DNA from: an uncultured Bacteroidia bacterium
GTDB taxonomy: Bacteria; Bacteroidota; Bacteroidia; Bacteroidales; Prolixibacteraceae
Length of the DNA: 64,000 nucleotides
Direction of reading: 5' to 3'
Assembly: GCA_903923905.1 (NCBI GenBank)
Contig: CAIXZH010000101.1
Coordinates: forward strand, 98,603-162,602
Part shown: piece by piece, positions 27,951 to 37,248 of the stretch
Numbering within the stretch: the first letter of the stretch is position 1
Layout of the letters: each line of letters opens with the position of its first letter
Notes under the pieces: generated by a model
Database searches by the model: none
The model's input: the letters and a program-made list of their open reading frames with translations, nothing else
What the model was told of the DNA's origin: nothing
Translations under genes and position numbers: made by a program

Positions 27951-29870
27951 TTAGTCTTGGATCTTTTCAATGGCACATTTCATATCATCAGCGTTGGAGA
28001 CTTTGTCGAAAAAACTGACAAAGGCGGCATAGTCTGATGCCGGATAGATTCCTTTATTAAGTTGAAAGGTACGTGTATAGCATAACTGGTTATTCGAATA
28101 TTCAACTTTTGACTGATATTCACCAAATGGTGATTTAATAAAAACCGGTTTTGGCAGATTTTCAGGTTTCATTTTCGAAGACATTTGATAAATGATTGTA
28201 TCGCGGTCGAATGAGGGCCTTCTTACTAAGATGTCAGTTTTTCTAGACCGTAAATTGGATGGTGCTTCGACCATACTGTTCAAAAAATTCAATCGCATCA
28301 GGTACTTTGAACCCATTGGAGTAAGGTAATTTTCAAATTCCACATTCAGTGATTCTTCAATTGATGGTATTTTAGCTTTTGTTTCTTTGTATTTAAAATT
28401 TAACAATTGAAATGCAGGGAATCTCATTCTTTCGGATATTATGCGCTTTTTATCTGCGTCATCAGCCAGATAAGTCGACAGGATGTTTTCATAGTTCAAC
28501 CCTTTGTAGACTGTGTTTATTTCAACTCTCCCTGTCCCATCTTCATTGATTTTAACGTGTGATGTGTGTGTTTCCAGGTTATTGGCTAAACTATATGCAG
28601 TGGTGTGAACAACTTTACTTTTTTCATTGTCAATCAGGAGGATATCCCGATCATCAGTAAAGTTGCCGATAAAACCACAAGGTACACGTTGACTGGTACA
28701 TTCGAGCCAAATGGTATCATTCTTCAGGGGTACACATAAAAATGCATGGTTGAATTGAGATGAAGGAAAATCCCTGATCATTGGGGGTGCATTTTTCCCT
28801 GCATTAACCAGACAATAATTTGCACTCAACCCAACAGCCTCCAGGAGCGTTTTCATGTAATTTGCCAACGCTTTGCAGTCGCCGTAGGATAACCTTTGAA
28901 CCGTAGATGCATCGAATGGTTGCCATCCTCCAATGCCTATCTGGATACTCACATATCTTGTGCGCCCTTGCATATATTCATATAATTTCCGGATTTTCTC
29001 ATAATCATCGGGAGTACCGGCGATGAGTTCATTTAAAAACTTTTTGGTTTCATCTCCGAGTACGTTTTTTCCTCTATTGAGGGTAGATATGAACTTACCA
29101 AAATTTCCCCAGGTACTAAAATCACCCTGATTTCCATCAATTTCAAAAGCCGAAGGAGCAGCCATCATGCAGGGGAATATATTCTGTTCTGGCACACTAT
29201 ATGGTTCCCATTCCAAAGCTTTTAGATTTCGGGCTTCCCAGTAATAAATAGTATTTGAATCATCTGAAGTGGCCTTTACCCTGGAAATGGTATTTCGCTC
29301 CAGATATCTAAATGTCAAACTTTTAGGAATTATAGCTTTATAAGAACTCTTTTCAACTGCAAGATTGAATTTTGATTGAGGATACCATGAAGGAAACGAA
29401 AAAAAACCATCCATGGATTTTTCATAAGAATACTCAACAGTAAACGGAAAATTACGGACTTTGGGATCAATATACTTCACCCGGTTGTCCTCGTATATTG
29501 AATATCCGGAAATTGCACTGTAGTCGAGGATATCGTCCATTGGTATTCTTTTGATTTGTTCTCCATTTTCATCGTAGACATGCCCTCTAACCCCTGATAT
29601 CCTGCTGAACCTATCATAAAATTCATGAAAGTAGGCATCATCCAGGCCATTCTTATTTAAAATCGTTATAGCATAGGTAACATTTACAGTAGCCCTGGTA
29701 AGTGATTTTACTTCTAAAATAATTTCTTCGTTGCGGACAACAGATCTTGCATTTTCCTTCAGATCTTTTGGGATATCGGAAACTTTATATTTGATATCCC
29801 CTGCATTAACCGTTCCTGAAAATATTAAAATAATTCCTGATAAAACTCTGACCGATTTAATATTAAACAT
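27951..29870 (-). CDS. DUF3857/transglutaminase-like secreted protein (catalytic residues intact)
   Basis: 639 residues. A signal peptide ends near NAGDIKY (residue ~24). The N-terminal DUF3857 beta domain (residues ~60-230) is followed by a transglutaminase/protease-like domain with its Cys in LSYGDCKALANYMKTLL (~331) and its His in FNHAFLCV (~374). The third position reads WLECTSQ, where other transglutaminase-like enzymes have Asp; Glu there is, from memory, usual for this Bacteroidota subfamily. A C-terminal beta domain completes the protein. It is predicted periplasmic or surface-exposed. Such proteins cleave or crosslink peptides, but no substrate is known. Its stop lies upstream of cysD, and it starts two bases after the stop of the paralogous gene upstream, so the pair is translationally close-coupled. 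Confidence 0.85.
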   Translation of the reverse strand: MFNIKSVRVLSGIILIFSGTVNAGDIKYKVSDIPKDLKENARSVVRNEEIILEVKSLTRATVNVTYAITILNKNGLDDAYFHEFYDRFSRISGVRGHVYDENGEQIKRIPMDDILDYSAISGYSIYEDNRVKYIDPKVRNFPFTVEYSYEKSMDGFFSFPSWYPQSKFNLAVEKSSYKAIIPKSLTFRYLERNTISRVKATSDDSNTIYYWEARNLKALEWEPYSVPEQNIFPCMMAAPSAFEIDGNQGDFSTWGNFGKFISTLNRGKNVLGDETKKFLNELIAGTPDDYEKIRKLYEYMQGRTRYVSIQIGIGGWQPFDASTVQRLSYGDCKALANYMKTLLEAVGLSANYCLVNAGKNAPPMIRDFPSSQFNHAFLCVPLKNDTIWLECTSQRVPCGFIGNFTDDRDILLIDNEKSKVVHTTAYSLANNLETHTSHVKINEDGTGRVEINTVYKGLNYENILSTYLADDADKKRIISERMRFPAFQLLNFKYKETKAKIPSIEESLNVEFENYLTPMGSKYLMRLNFLNSMVEAPSNLRSRKTDILVRRPSFDRDTIIYQMSSKMKPENLPKPVFIKSPFGEYQSKVEYSNNQLCYTRTFQLNKGIYPASDYAAFVSFFDKVSNADDMKCAIEKIQD

Positions 29871-29872
29871 GG

Positions 29873-31750
29873 TTAAAGCGTTTTAATTGAAATTTGCTCG
29901 GAGTGTTTTTTAACCATTTCGGAAAATAGAGCTCTGAGGTTGGCATATTCATTTTCAGGAAAAATGGCTTTATTTATCCGAAACCTGTAGGTCAATTGTA
30001 CAACATTGTCATTTTTAGTAAACTGGTACATAAATACAGCGCTTCCATCTGGTAATTTCATGGATATTGGTTTGGGGAGTTCTATGACTTGTGCCCCTTC
30101 AGGTAAAGTAAGTTTAAATAAATAGATTATTTCAGATGGGGAGATGAAATCTACAGGGTATTTGCGCTCTGCTGTTTTAAAGGGGTTGGAAGTAATTTGC
30201 TCGAAAAGAAAAGGATTGATATAAACCTGATTTCCGGAACTTGTGACCATATTTTTTATTTTTACTTTATACGTTTCCATCAGTGGAAGATAGATGCTGT
30301 CGAGATTGGTTATCTCACAGTCAATTACACTTAAACCCTTATTTTCGGCTTCGAAATTCTTTAGATACTCTTCCTTTGAGTTGAATTTTTCATATTTTTT
30401 CCTGAAATCCAGAGCTGCATAATCGTAACTGGATTTGGCAATTTGTCCTGAAAGCATATTATCGGCATCCAACTTCAAATCGAACGAGATGAATTTTTTA
30501 TTCTTTTTTTCAGATTCCAAATCGATCCATCCCGATTTTTTTTCATCAATCAGCCTGCCTTGCAGGTTAATACATCTTTGAGGAAGCGTACCCACCGGAA
30601 GAAATCCTTCGGTCGCATCTACAAAATATTTTTTATCATTCAGTACAACATAGGCAATTACGTAATTCAGTTTGTTTAAAGAAGGATTTACCGGAGTTAG
30701 AAAACCATTGTCACGAGTACTAAGTGCAACAGGATAAACTTCGAAATCCAACTTTTTCAGAAGCTGAATTAGTGTCAGATTAATATCCCCTGAATTTCCG
30801 ATTTTCTTATTGAATGAAGTGCTCAAATTACCGGAAGAAGCAAAAACAGACTCTCTTTCGTTCCATTTTACCGCCTTTTTAATCGCTTCCTGAGCAGCTT
30901 TTAAACGCTCAAACGGATCGCTCTGATTTTTCTTTATCTCTTTAGCTATTCCGTTTAAAAAGGAACATCCTTCCATGGCTCTTCCAAAATACTGATTTTC
31001 ATTAAGCCGGGTATTCACAGCTTCCCAGGTTGTGCAGAATTCCTCATAAAACCAAGTAAGATTTATATTAAGGATCTCTATATCGAATTTGGTCATATAA
31101 TTTTTTACTGAGTTCATATAGGGTTCCAGTTTAAATGCCGGCATCTCTTTGGCTACCCAACGCATTTCGTTGCTTTCAGACAGTCGTTCGAACCCGAAGT
31201 AGTTTTTGCGAAACGACACTTCTGAAGATGGTTCAAGAATCAATTCGCTCCACCGGACAGGTATCTCTTGCTGAAACAACCATTCAGATGGTAATCCGTT
31301 AAATCTAAAATTCAGATCAATCACGGAACCTTCTCTGACATTGGGCATTGCAATTCGGATCCTGGAATAATTTTTAGTAACATTTTCAGTAAAGATTGAC
31401 TCGGATTTTAGCTTTGACTCAACCACTTCCCCGTTTTCAAGGTTATAGGTAATTCCCCTGATATCGGCTTTTGAAGATATGGGAAAAATCTGATTACCCC
31501 ACGAAGCACCCTCTTTTTTGAAAATTTTAATGCGTAAAGTCCTTTCAAATTCAAACCGGGTTGAATTGAAATATCCATAATCACACAGAATAGCAGCTAC
31601 AGCAGTGCTATCCGACGGATAAACTTTCATTTCAAGATCAGATTTGATTATTTTCCCGTACTTAACAGGCGCTTTTTGAGCTAATGCAGAGAAATGTAAA
31701 ATACAAAATAACAGAATTGCTGGAATGAATTTTTGGTCCGTATTTTTCAT
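29873..31750 (-). CDS. DUF3857/transglutaminase-like secreted protein lacking catalytic residues
   Basis: 625 residues, a distant paralog of the gene that follows it. It has a signal peptide (ending near ALAQKAP), a DUF3857 domain (~60-230) and a transglutaminase-like domain in which the Cys position is changed (GNSGDINLTLIQLL, near residue 320, where the partner has GDCKALA). The His position is also changed (KLNYVIAYV, near 362, where the partner has FNHAF), while the Asp motif survives (YFVDATEG, ~375). It is probably a non-catalytic binding or scaffold partner of the intact protein encoded two bases downstream. A match to the -7 element TAACTTTG lies on the minus strand at 31794-31787. 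Confidence 0.82.
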   Translation of the reverse strand: MKNTDQKFIPAILLFCILHFSALAQKAPVKYGKIIKSDLEMKVYPSDSTAVAAILCDYGYFNSTRFEFERTLRIKIFKKEGASWGNQIFPISSKADIRGITYNLENGEVVESKLKSESIFTENVTKNYSRIRIAMPNVREGSVIDLNFRFNGLPSEWLFQQEIPVRWSELILEPSSEVSFRKNYFGFERLSESNEMRWVAKEMPAFKLEPYMNSVKNYMTKFDIEILNINLTWFYEEFCTTWEAVNTRLNENQYFGRAMEGCSFLNGIAKEIKKNQSDPFERLKAAQEAIKKAVKWNERESVFASSGNLSTSFNKKIGNSGDINLTLIQLLKKLDFEVYPVALSTRDNGFLTPVNPSLNKLNYVIAYVVLNDKKYFVDATEGFLPVGTLPQRCINLQGRLIDEKKSGWIDLESEKKNKKFISFDLKLDADNMLSGQIAKSSYDYAALDFRKKYEKFNSKEEYLKNFEAENKGLSVIDCEITNLDSIYLPLMETYKVKIKNMVTSSGNQVYINPFLFEQITSNPFKTAERKYPVDFISPSEIIYLFKLTLPEGAQVIELPKPISMKLPDGSAVFMYQFTKNDNVVQLTYRFRINKAIFPENEYANLRALFSEMVKKHSEQISIKTL

Positions 31751-31786
31751 TTTGACCGATGATTTAAAATTAGGTTAAACAGGCAG

Positions 31787-31794
31787 CAAAGTTA
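31787..31794 (-). promoter_or_regulatory. Possible -7 element (TAACTTTG) of the DUF3857 gene pair
   Basis: Exact TAnnTTTG match on the minus strand, 37 bases before the start codon. No clear -33 TTG upstream. The surrounding ~225-base space is A/T-rich without other recognisable features. Confidence 0.4.
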
Positions 31795-31977
31795 GATATT
31801 TATATTTATGTAAATAAATAATAGTGTGCAAATTGGCTAATTTTATTACAGTTTTTCTTGAATATTAATAAATTATATTAACATATGAATTTGCTTTTCT
31901 TAATTTATTAGTATAAATGTATTGCCCATGGATGTAAAACGTTGAATTTAAACTTTTGCTTACAATTAATCATAAAA

Positions 31978-34900
31978 TTATTGGTTTGATATATTGAATG
32001 ATAAACTGTCGGCGGGCAATGTAAAACTGAATATACTGCCCATATTCTCGTTACTCTTAATTTTTAATTTTCCTCCGTGTTTTTCAACAAAATCTTTACA
32101 AATGATTAACCCAAGACCTGAACTGTATTCTCCTTCAGTACCTTTTCGGTTGGATTGTACATCGTCGAGGAGGAAGAGGTGATCGATAAGCACTTGAGTC
32201 ATTCCGATTCCGGAGTCCTTTACTGAAAACTCAACCAGTCGGGATGAAAGTTTTTCTGCAGAAATAGTGATTCTTCCTCCCTTAGGCGTAAATTTTACGG
32301 CGTTTGACAATAAATTTCGAATAATGCTTCCAAACATATTCTCATCTGCAAAAACGGTTAATTCTTCAGGAATCTGCTCATTAATTAAAATCTCTTTTTG
32401 GATAGCCAATTGATTTGCCAGAATTAAATAATCTGCAATTTTCTGACGGATTAAAAATGATTTTGGAACAAATGCCATTAACCCCCTTTGCATTCGTGAC
32501 CATTCCAAAAGATTTCCCAGTAAACGAAAGAGGTGAACTGCAGAGTTTCGCATCAAAAATGTGACTTCCTGAATCTCCTTTAAAGTCATATCGGGTAATC
32601 TTCTGGCTAATGTCTCGGTTAATCCGAGAAATCCACTGAACGGACTACGCAAATCGTGGGCTATTATAGAAAAGAATTTGTCTTTTTCCCCATTTATTCT
32701 TTGGAGGTCCTCATTCTTTACGCGGATTAATTCCTGCGCTTGTTTATGGGAAGAGACATTTCTGATCACAGATAGAAATTGGGAATTTGCATAGGCTACG
32801 ATTTTTGCTTCAAAGTAATTGATCCCTTCAGGCAGCTTTAGGGTATATTCACATAATTGAACCTCTCCTGTCTGTCGTGCAGCTTTAAATGCAACCTCAA
32901 ATTGTTGTGCTATTTCTAGAGGAATGACATCAAACATGCTTTTCCCAATGAAATTATTGGGCTGAGTATACAATTGGTTGTCAATGGGCCCATGATAACT
33001 TTGATAAATGCCTTGTTGATCCTGAATAAAAATCATATCAGGAATTGCTGCCAACAAGGCAGTAACCTGAGCTTCACTTATTTTTAGCGCTTTTTCTACG
33101 TTCTTACGGTCGGTGATATCAATAGTGAATCCTGCCAGATATTGTGGCTTTCCTTCGATAATAACCGGAAATTTAATGGTTGTATAGGATTTTCCGTTAA
33201 ACTCCTCTTCAGAAGTCACGATTTTTCCGGTTTTCATCGCTTCCAGATCGTCTGCTTCCAGTTTTAGAGCAAGGGATAAGGGAATAACCTCATTCAAGTT
33301 CTTGCCAATTAACTCCGAAAGAGGTTTATCCAGCATCTTTTCATAATTTTTGCTTAATTTGACAGTTTTTAAATTTTCGTCTTTAAAAAAGATATAAACC
33401 GGACTGTAATTCATGAAACTTTGAAAAATTTCTTCACTTTCCCGAAGTGCCTGTTCGGTTTTTTTAAGCTGTGTTATATCTTTGGAAAGGCAATTGACAT
33501 AGAGTACTTCTCCTTTTTCATTTTTTGAAGGATCCACAGTAGTAAGGTAATACTGAAATTCTCCGGAGTGGGTACCAACTTTTACCTCAATCTCACCTTT
33601 CTCTCCCGTTTGAAATACCTTTCGGACTAATGCAAGTCGTTTTTCAGCTTCATCATCCGGAAAAATATCGAAGGGTGTTTTCCCAATAATTTCATCGGGA
33701 GTTTTCCCGAATGGGCGTGAGAATGCTTCATTTACAAAATGGTATGTTTCATCCCTGTTGAAACCGAAGATTGGTTCACTTGAAAACTGGATAAAGCTTC
33801 GGAACTTCTCCTCACTTAGGATTAAGGCCTGTTCAATTCGCTTCTTTTCGGTAATATCTTTACCAAAACATAAAAATCGTTGAGAGGACAATGTGACCGC
33901 ATTTAATGTCATCCAAATCTTAGAGCCGTTTTTGTGTTTTAACTGAAGATCAGCGACTGCCTTGCCAGATTCTTTTAATTTTTTATAGTGCGCAATTCCA
34001 TCCGGAAGCGACTCTTCTGCGATCACATCATGAAGGAATAAGTTCAATATCTCCTCTCTTGAATATCCAAGAGAGGTAGTTACCATTTCGTTTACTTCAA
34101 TATATTGACCATTATCATCAATAATAAAGATCGAATCGGGGGCATTCTGCATATATCTTCTGAACTTACTCTCACTTTCCAATAGCGCATTTTCAGATAA
34201 TTTACGTTCAGTTATATCCTGCACCATACCAACAGAGCGGATTATACGTCCGGAAGTATCCCTGATATGTTCACATTTCTCAAAAACATATTTAACTTCA
34301 CCGGTATTCTTGTGAATCATCCTATGCAGGATCTCATACCCGGCAAGTTGATTATGAATAGAATCCATATAGGCCGAATTTACTGAATTGCGGTCTTCAG
34401 GATGGACCCGCTCGAGAAATGCTTCGTAAGTAGCATTGAATTCCTGAGGCAACAATCCAAAAATCCGGTAGACTTCATCTGACCAGGTGATCTGCCCACT
34501 TTGCAGGTCTAATTCCCAACTTCCAAGATGAGCCATCTCCTGAGTCTTATCCAGTCTGGCCTTACTAGCAATTACCAATCTTTCTGAAAGATCACGCCCT
34601 GTAACATCAAAATGCTGAACAATAGCATTGGTCAACCTTCCTTCAGTGTTAAAAATGGGTGAAATATGGATCTCCAATATTAGGTTTCTACTTGGCAAAG
34701 GTGAAAGTCCATCAATTTTAGAAGCATCGTATGAGGTGACAAATTTTACTGTCTTACCATTCTCAAATACCTTTTTAACTAGTGGCATGAAACCTTGTGT
34801 CTCAATTAAATTATCCTTGAAAATATTATACTTTCCTACAACATCCTCATCACTAATCTGAAAGATATCGCGGCATGACTGATTCATTCGTATAAGCACA

Positions 34901-35511
34901 CCTTTTTCATCGGAAATCCAGAGTGGATTGGGGCTGTTTTCAATAATATTGTTCAGAAAATCCTGATTAAGTTTTAAGGCATCTTCGGTGTTCCTGTGTG
35001 CAGTTATATCCACAGCCGTTAAAAGACACCTGTCCTCATTTTCAGTAAATAGGCCTGTTAACTGAACGAACATTGGGAGAGCATCTTCACCAAGGAACGT
35101 TACTTCACAAGTTTGCCTGGTTTTACATTGGAATATTCTTTCCAGGAAGGTATTTAATATTTGCTTGGTATCATCAGAAACAAATAAATTAAACTTCTTA
35201 TTAATCAGGTAGCCCCTTTCTTTTCCGATCATTTGGGATCCGCGGATATTCAATTCAAGGATATCACTCTGCTTTGAAAGTGTAAAATAGCCGGATGGTG
35301 CAAAATCGTAGAGTTCAATGTATTTTTCCCTGGCTTCATCGGCCTTTCTCTTTGCGATTTGGAGTTCCTCATTCTGCAACTCCAACTCAATTTGGTGCTC
35401 GTAAAGTGTCTGAAGAAGATGTGCTGTTTCTAAGTCATTCAATTGTTTGGAAGTTTTCAAAATCATAATTTTTAGAATCGTTTCCGCATCAGGTGAGGAG
35501 AAAACAACCAT
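31978..35511 (-). CDS. Soluble multi-PAS sensor histidine kinase
   Basis: 1177 residues without signal peptide or membrane segment, so cytoplasmic. After a short helical N-terminus come seven PAS modules in a row (about 62-175, 180-310, 320-445, 450-560, 565-690, 695-810, 815-930). Many end in the DIT(E/D)RK- or DITxxK-type linker (QDITERKLSE, KDITEKKRIE, KDITQLKKTE, IDITDRKNVE). The kinase core follows: phospho-acceptor His in FSIIAHDLRSPFSG (~950), N box NLLSNAVKFTPKGG (~1067), G1 VKDSGIGMT and G2 SSGLGLIICKDFVEKHGG. No receiver is attached and no response regulator is adjacent, so it is an orphan. Ligands of the PAS domains are unknown. An in-frame ATG at 35466 is an alternative start. Confidence 0.93.
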   Translation of the reverse strand: MVVFSSPDAETILKIMILKTSKQLNDLETAHLLQTLYEHQIELELQNEELQIAKRKADEAREKYIELYDFAPSGYFTLSKQSDILELNIRGSQMIGKERGYLINKKFNLFVSDDTKQILNTFLERIFQCKTRQTCEVTFLGEDALPMFVQLTGLFTENEDRCLLTAVDITAHRNTEDALKLNQDFLNNIIENSPNPLWISDEKGVLIRMNQSCRDIFQISDEDVVGKYNIFKDNLIETQGFMPLVKKVFENGKTVKFVTSYDASKIDGLSPLPSRNLILEIHISPIFNTEGRLTNAIVQHFDVTGRDLSERLVIASKARLDKTQEMAHLGSWELDLQSGQITWSDEVYRIFGLLPQEFNATYEAFLERVHPEDRNSVNSAYMDSIHNQLAGYEILHRMIHKNTGEVKYVFEKCEHIRDTSGRIIRSVGMVQDITERKLSENALLESESKFRRYMQNAPDSIFIIDDNGQYIEVNEMVTTSLGYSREEILNLFLHDVIAEESLPDGIAHYKKLKESGKAVADLQLKHKNGSKIWMTLNAVTLSSQRFLCFGKDITEKKRIEQALILSEEKFRSFIQFSSEPIFGFNRDETYHFVNEAFSRPFGKTPDEIIGKTPFDIFPDDEAEKRLALVRKVFQTGEKGEIEVKVGTHSGEFQYYLTTVDPSKNEKGEVLYVNCLSKDITQLKKTEQALRESEEIFQSFMNYSPVYIFFKDENLKTVKLSKNYEKMLDKPLSELIGKNLNEVIPLSLALKLEADDLEAMKTGKIVTSEEEFNGKSYTTIKFPVIIEGKPQYLAGFTIDITDRKNVEKALKISEAQVTALLAAIPDMIFIQDQQGIYQSYHGPIDNQLYTQPNNFIGKSMFDVIPLEIAQQFEVAFKAARQTGEVQLCEYTLKLPEGINYFEAKIVAYANSQFLSVIRNVSSHKQAQELIRVKNEDLQRINGEKDKFFSIIAHDLRSPFSGFLGLTETLARRLPDMTLKEIQEVTFLMRNSAVHLFRLLGNLLEWSRMQRGLMAFVPKSFLIRQKIADYLILANQLAIQKEILINEQIPEELTVFADENMFGSIIRNLLSNAVKFTPKGGRITISAEKLSSRLVEFSVKDSGIGMTQVLIDHLFLLDDVQSNRKGTEGEYSSGLGLIICKDFVEKHGGKLKIKSNENMGSIFSFTLPADSLSFNISNQ

Positions 35512-35854
35512 ACATTTTTTATTGCAGCCTTTGAACTGCAGAAAGATGGATGTATCCTAATTATTATCAGATGATCGTTCAGATCAAAGTTAGGTATTTT
35601 TTAAGAATTTATTTAGGATGGATAAAATCTTATTTTCATGCTACTGATGAGTTTTATTACTATAAGTCCAGTTATGTAAGTGGAAAGATTTAATGCCGTA
35701 ATTATATTTTTCTATATCTCAGATAATCAATTCGTAATAACATTGAAAACTGAACATTATTCATTGACGATTACTTAGATTAATCCTAGTCAGGGATATA
35801 GAGAATTTGTTCAATTGAGGTACTTACCAAGTTAAGCACAATACGGTCAACTCC
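35512..35854. other. Intergenic space
   Basis: A/T-rich and without a supportable gene. A minus-strand TAACTTTG (plus positions 35585-35592) is an exact -7 promoter match for the kinase gene, with no -33 match. Nothing else is recognisable. Confidence 0.4.
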
Positions 35855-36055
35855 CTATTGAGAAAGCGATTCTTTGTCATTCAATGATGAGTCCAATTTT
35901 TTTTGAACAGGAAGTCTCCCGGCTTTTTTTAAAGCCTGATTCAAAATGTATTCGATTTGTCCATTCATGCTGCGAAACTCATCCGCAGCCCATCGCTCCA
36001 ACGCGTTGGATACTTCGGGATCGATCCGCAGCACAAATGATTTCTTGCCTGCCAT
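35855..36055 (-). CDS. Arc-like ribbon-helix-helix DNA-binding protein
   Basis: 66 residues. The first ~45 form a ribbon-helix-helix motif: strand [12 protein letters not shown], helix [12 protein letters not shown], turn RSMNGQ and helix [13 protein letters not shown], as in Arc/MetJ-type repressors. The tail is polar. It starts six bases after the stop of the SPFH gene and is clearly in the same operon. The arrangement of SPFH gene plus small Arc-like gene recurs in Bacteroidota. A perfect 14-bp inverted repeat in the operon leader is a plausible binding site, so autoregulation is inferred. Confidence 0.85.
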   Translation of the reverse strand: MAGKKSFVLRIDPEVSNALERWAADEFRSMNGQIEYILNQALKKAGRLPVQKKLDSSLNDKESLSQ

Positions 36056-36061
36056 TTTGTT

Positions 36062-36982
36062 CTAATATATTGATCCTGTATTAATTACGGGTCTGGCAGA
36101 TTCATCTGCACAAAGTACTACGAGCAAATTACTCACCATAGAAGCTTTTTTCTCATCATCAAGTGATATAATATCCTGGTCTTTAAGCTGATCCAATGCC
36201 AATTTCACCATTCCCACTGCTCCTTCAACAATTTTTTGCCGTGCTGCAACAATGGCTGTTGCCTGCTGACGACGTAACATCGCACCGGCAATCTCGGGAG
36301 CATAGGAGAGATTTGAAATACGGGCTTCGATCACCTCTATTCCAACCAATAATAATCGTTCGCTGATTTCAGTCGCGAGTGAACGGTTGATTTCATCAAT
36401 TCCCGACCTCAGGCATATGATCTGTTCTCCCCCTTTTTCCTCCTCAATGTTATCATAGGGATAGGTATGGGCAATTTTACGCAAAGCCGATTCTGTCTGA
36501 ATCTTAATGAATTTCTGGTAAGACTCCTCTGATTTGGTTTTTTTCATCCCCGTTTTAGGATCAACCTCTTCCAATGCTTCGATATTGAATACTGCTTTGT
36601 AGGTGTCGATCACCTTCCAAACGACTATTGCACTGATTACTATTGGATTACCCTGCTGATCATTTACCTTGATAATGTCAGACTCAAGGTTCCGCACCCT
36701 CAGAGAAACTTTCTTTTTACCGTAAAACGGGTTGAGCCAGAAAAATCCATTCGTTTTTATAGTACCCTGGTATTTCCCAAAGAATACCAGCACCGCTGTT
36801 TGGTTGGGCTGTATAATAAATAAACCAGTTAACCAGAATATTCCCCCAAAGGACAAAATAAGCAGTACCGGAATAAACCAGGGATCGTGGTAAAAAATCA
36901 ATCCCAGGGGTGCAAATAACAAAACCAGTGCAATCAATAAATGGAGAAATCCATTGTTCTTTAATTTAATCTCTTTTTCCAT
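36062..36982 (-). CDS. SPFH/Band 7 (stomatin-like) membrane protein
   Basis: 306 residues. Two closely spaced N-terminal membrane segments (~11-30 and ~35-57, with FGGIFWLTGLFI) precede the SPFH domain, which starts at IIQPNQTAVLVFFGKYQGT. Conserved NPFYGKKKVSLRVRNLES and the oligomerising helical region with AMLRRQQATAIVAARQKIVEGAVG (near 240-265) are present. Such proteins form large ring-like assemblies in the inner membrane that organise lipids or proteases. It is followed by the ribbon-helix-helix gene, with no NfeD partner gene. Function in this organism is not known. Confidence 0.92.
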   Translation of the reverse strand: MEKEIKLKNNGFLHLLIALVLLFAPLGLIFYHDPWFIPVLLILSFGGIFWLTGLFIIQPNQTAVLVFFGKYQGTIKTNGFFWLNPFYGKKKVSLRVRNLESDIIKVNDQQGNPIVISAIVVWKVIDTYKAVFNIEALEEVDPKTGMKKTKSEESYQKFIKIQTESALRKIAHTYPYDNIEEEKGGEQIICLRSGIDEINRSLATEISERLLLVGIEVIEARISNLSYAPEIAGAMLRRQQATAIVAARQKIVEGAVGMVKLALDQLKDQDIISLDDEKKASMVSNLLVVLCADESARPVINTGSIY

Positions 36983-36990
36983 GATAAATT

Positions 36991-37027
36991 AATTTAATAT
37001 GATACTACAATGATATCATATTAAATT
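36991..37027. promoter_or_regulatory. 14-bp perfect inverted repeat, candidate operator of the SPFH-RHH operon
   Basis: AATTTAATATGATA (36991-37004) and TATCATATTAAATT (37014-37027) are exact inverted copies around a 9-base spacer. The right arm adjoins an ATGATATCAT palindrome (37010-37019). It lies 9 bases before the SPFH start and directly downstream of a minus-strand TATATTTG -7 match (37035-37028), where a repressor would block initiation. Confidence 0.65.
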
Positions 37028-37035
37028 CAAATATA
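37028..37035 (-). promoter_or_regulatory. Possible -7 element (TATATTTG) of the SPFH-RHH operon
   Basis: Exact TAnnTTTG match on the minus strand abutting the inverted repeat. No -33 TTG at the expected distance. Confidence 0.45.
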
Positions 37036-37190
37036 AAAATTAAATCCATTTTTTTCATATTTAAATTAAAAATCTTCTTGTGGTTCGAAACCCCTGGAGC
37101 TGCAACGATCGATTACAGGATGTCTCTTAAAATAATCTTGTTTAGCAAATGATCAGTGTTCAGGGTATAAGGGATGTTCAAAGGGGTAGA

Positions 37191-37221
37191 TTGAAAAACT
37201 ATTTGTAATTTTATAGATTTT
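37191..37221 (+). promoter_or_regulatory. Bacteroidota-type promoter candidate for uvrA
   Basis: TTG at 37191-37193, a 20-base spacer and TAGATTTT at 37214-37221 (one mismatch to TAnnTTTG), 27 bases before the uvrA start. Confidence 0.45.
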
Positions 37222-37248
37222 AGAAACAATATATTTTATTAGCATTAT

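Noticed and set aside
31900..31975. A fourth copy of the MITE-like repeat (TTGCCCATGG stretch)
   Set aside because: Only a short core matches and the flanks do not align well enough to copies A-C.
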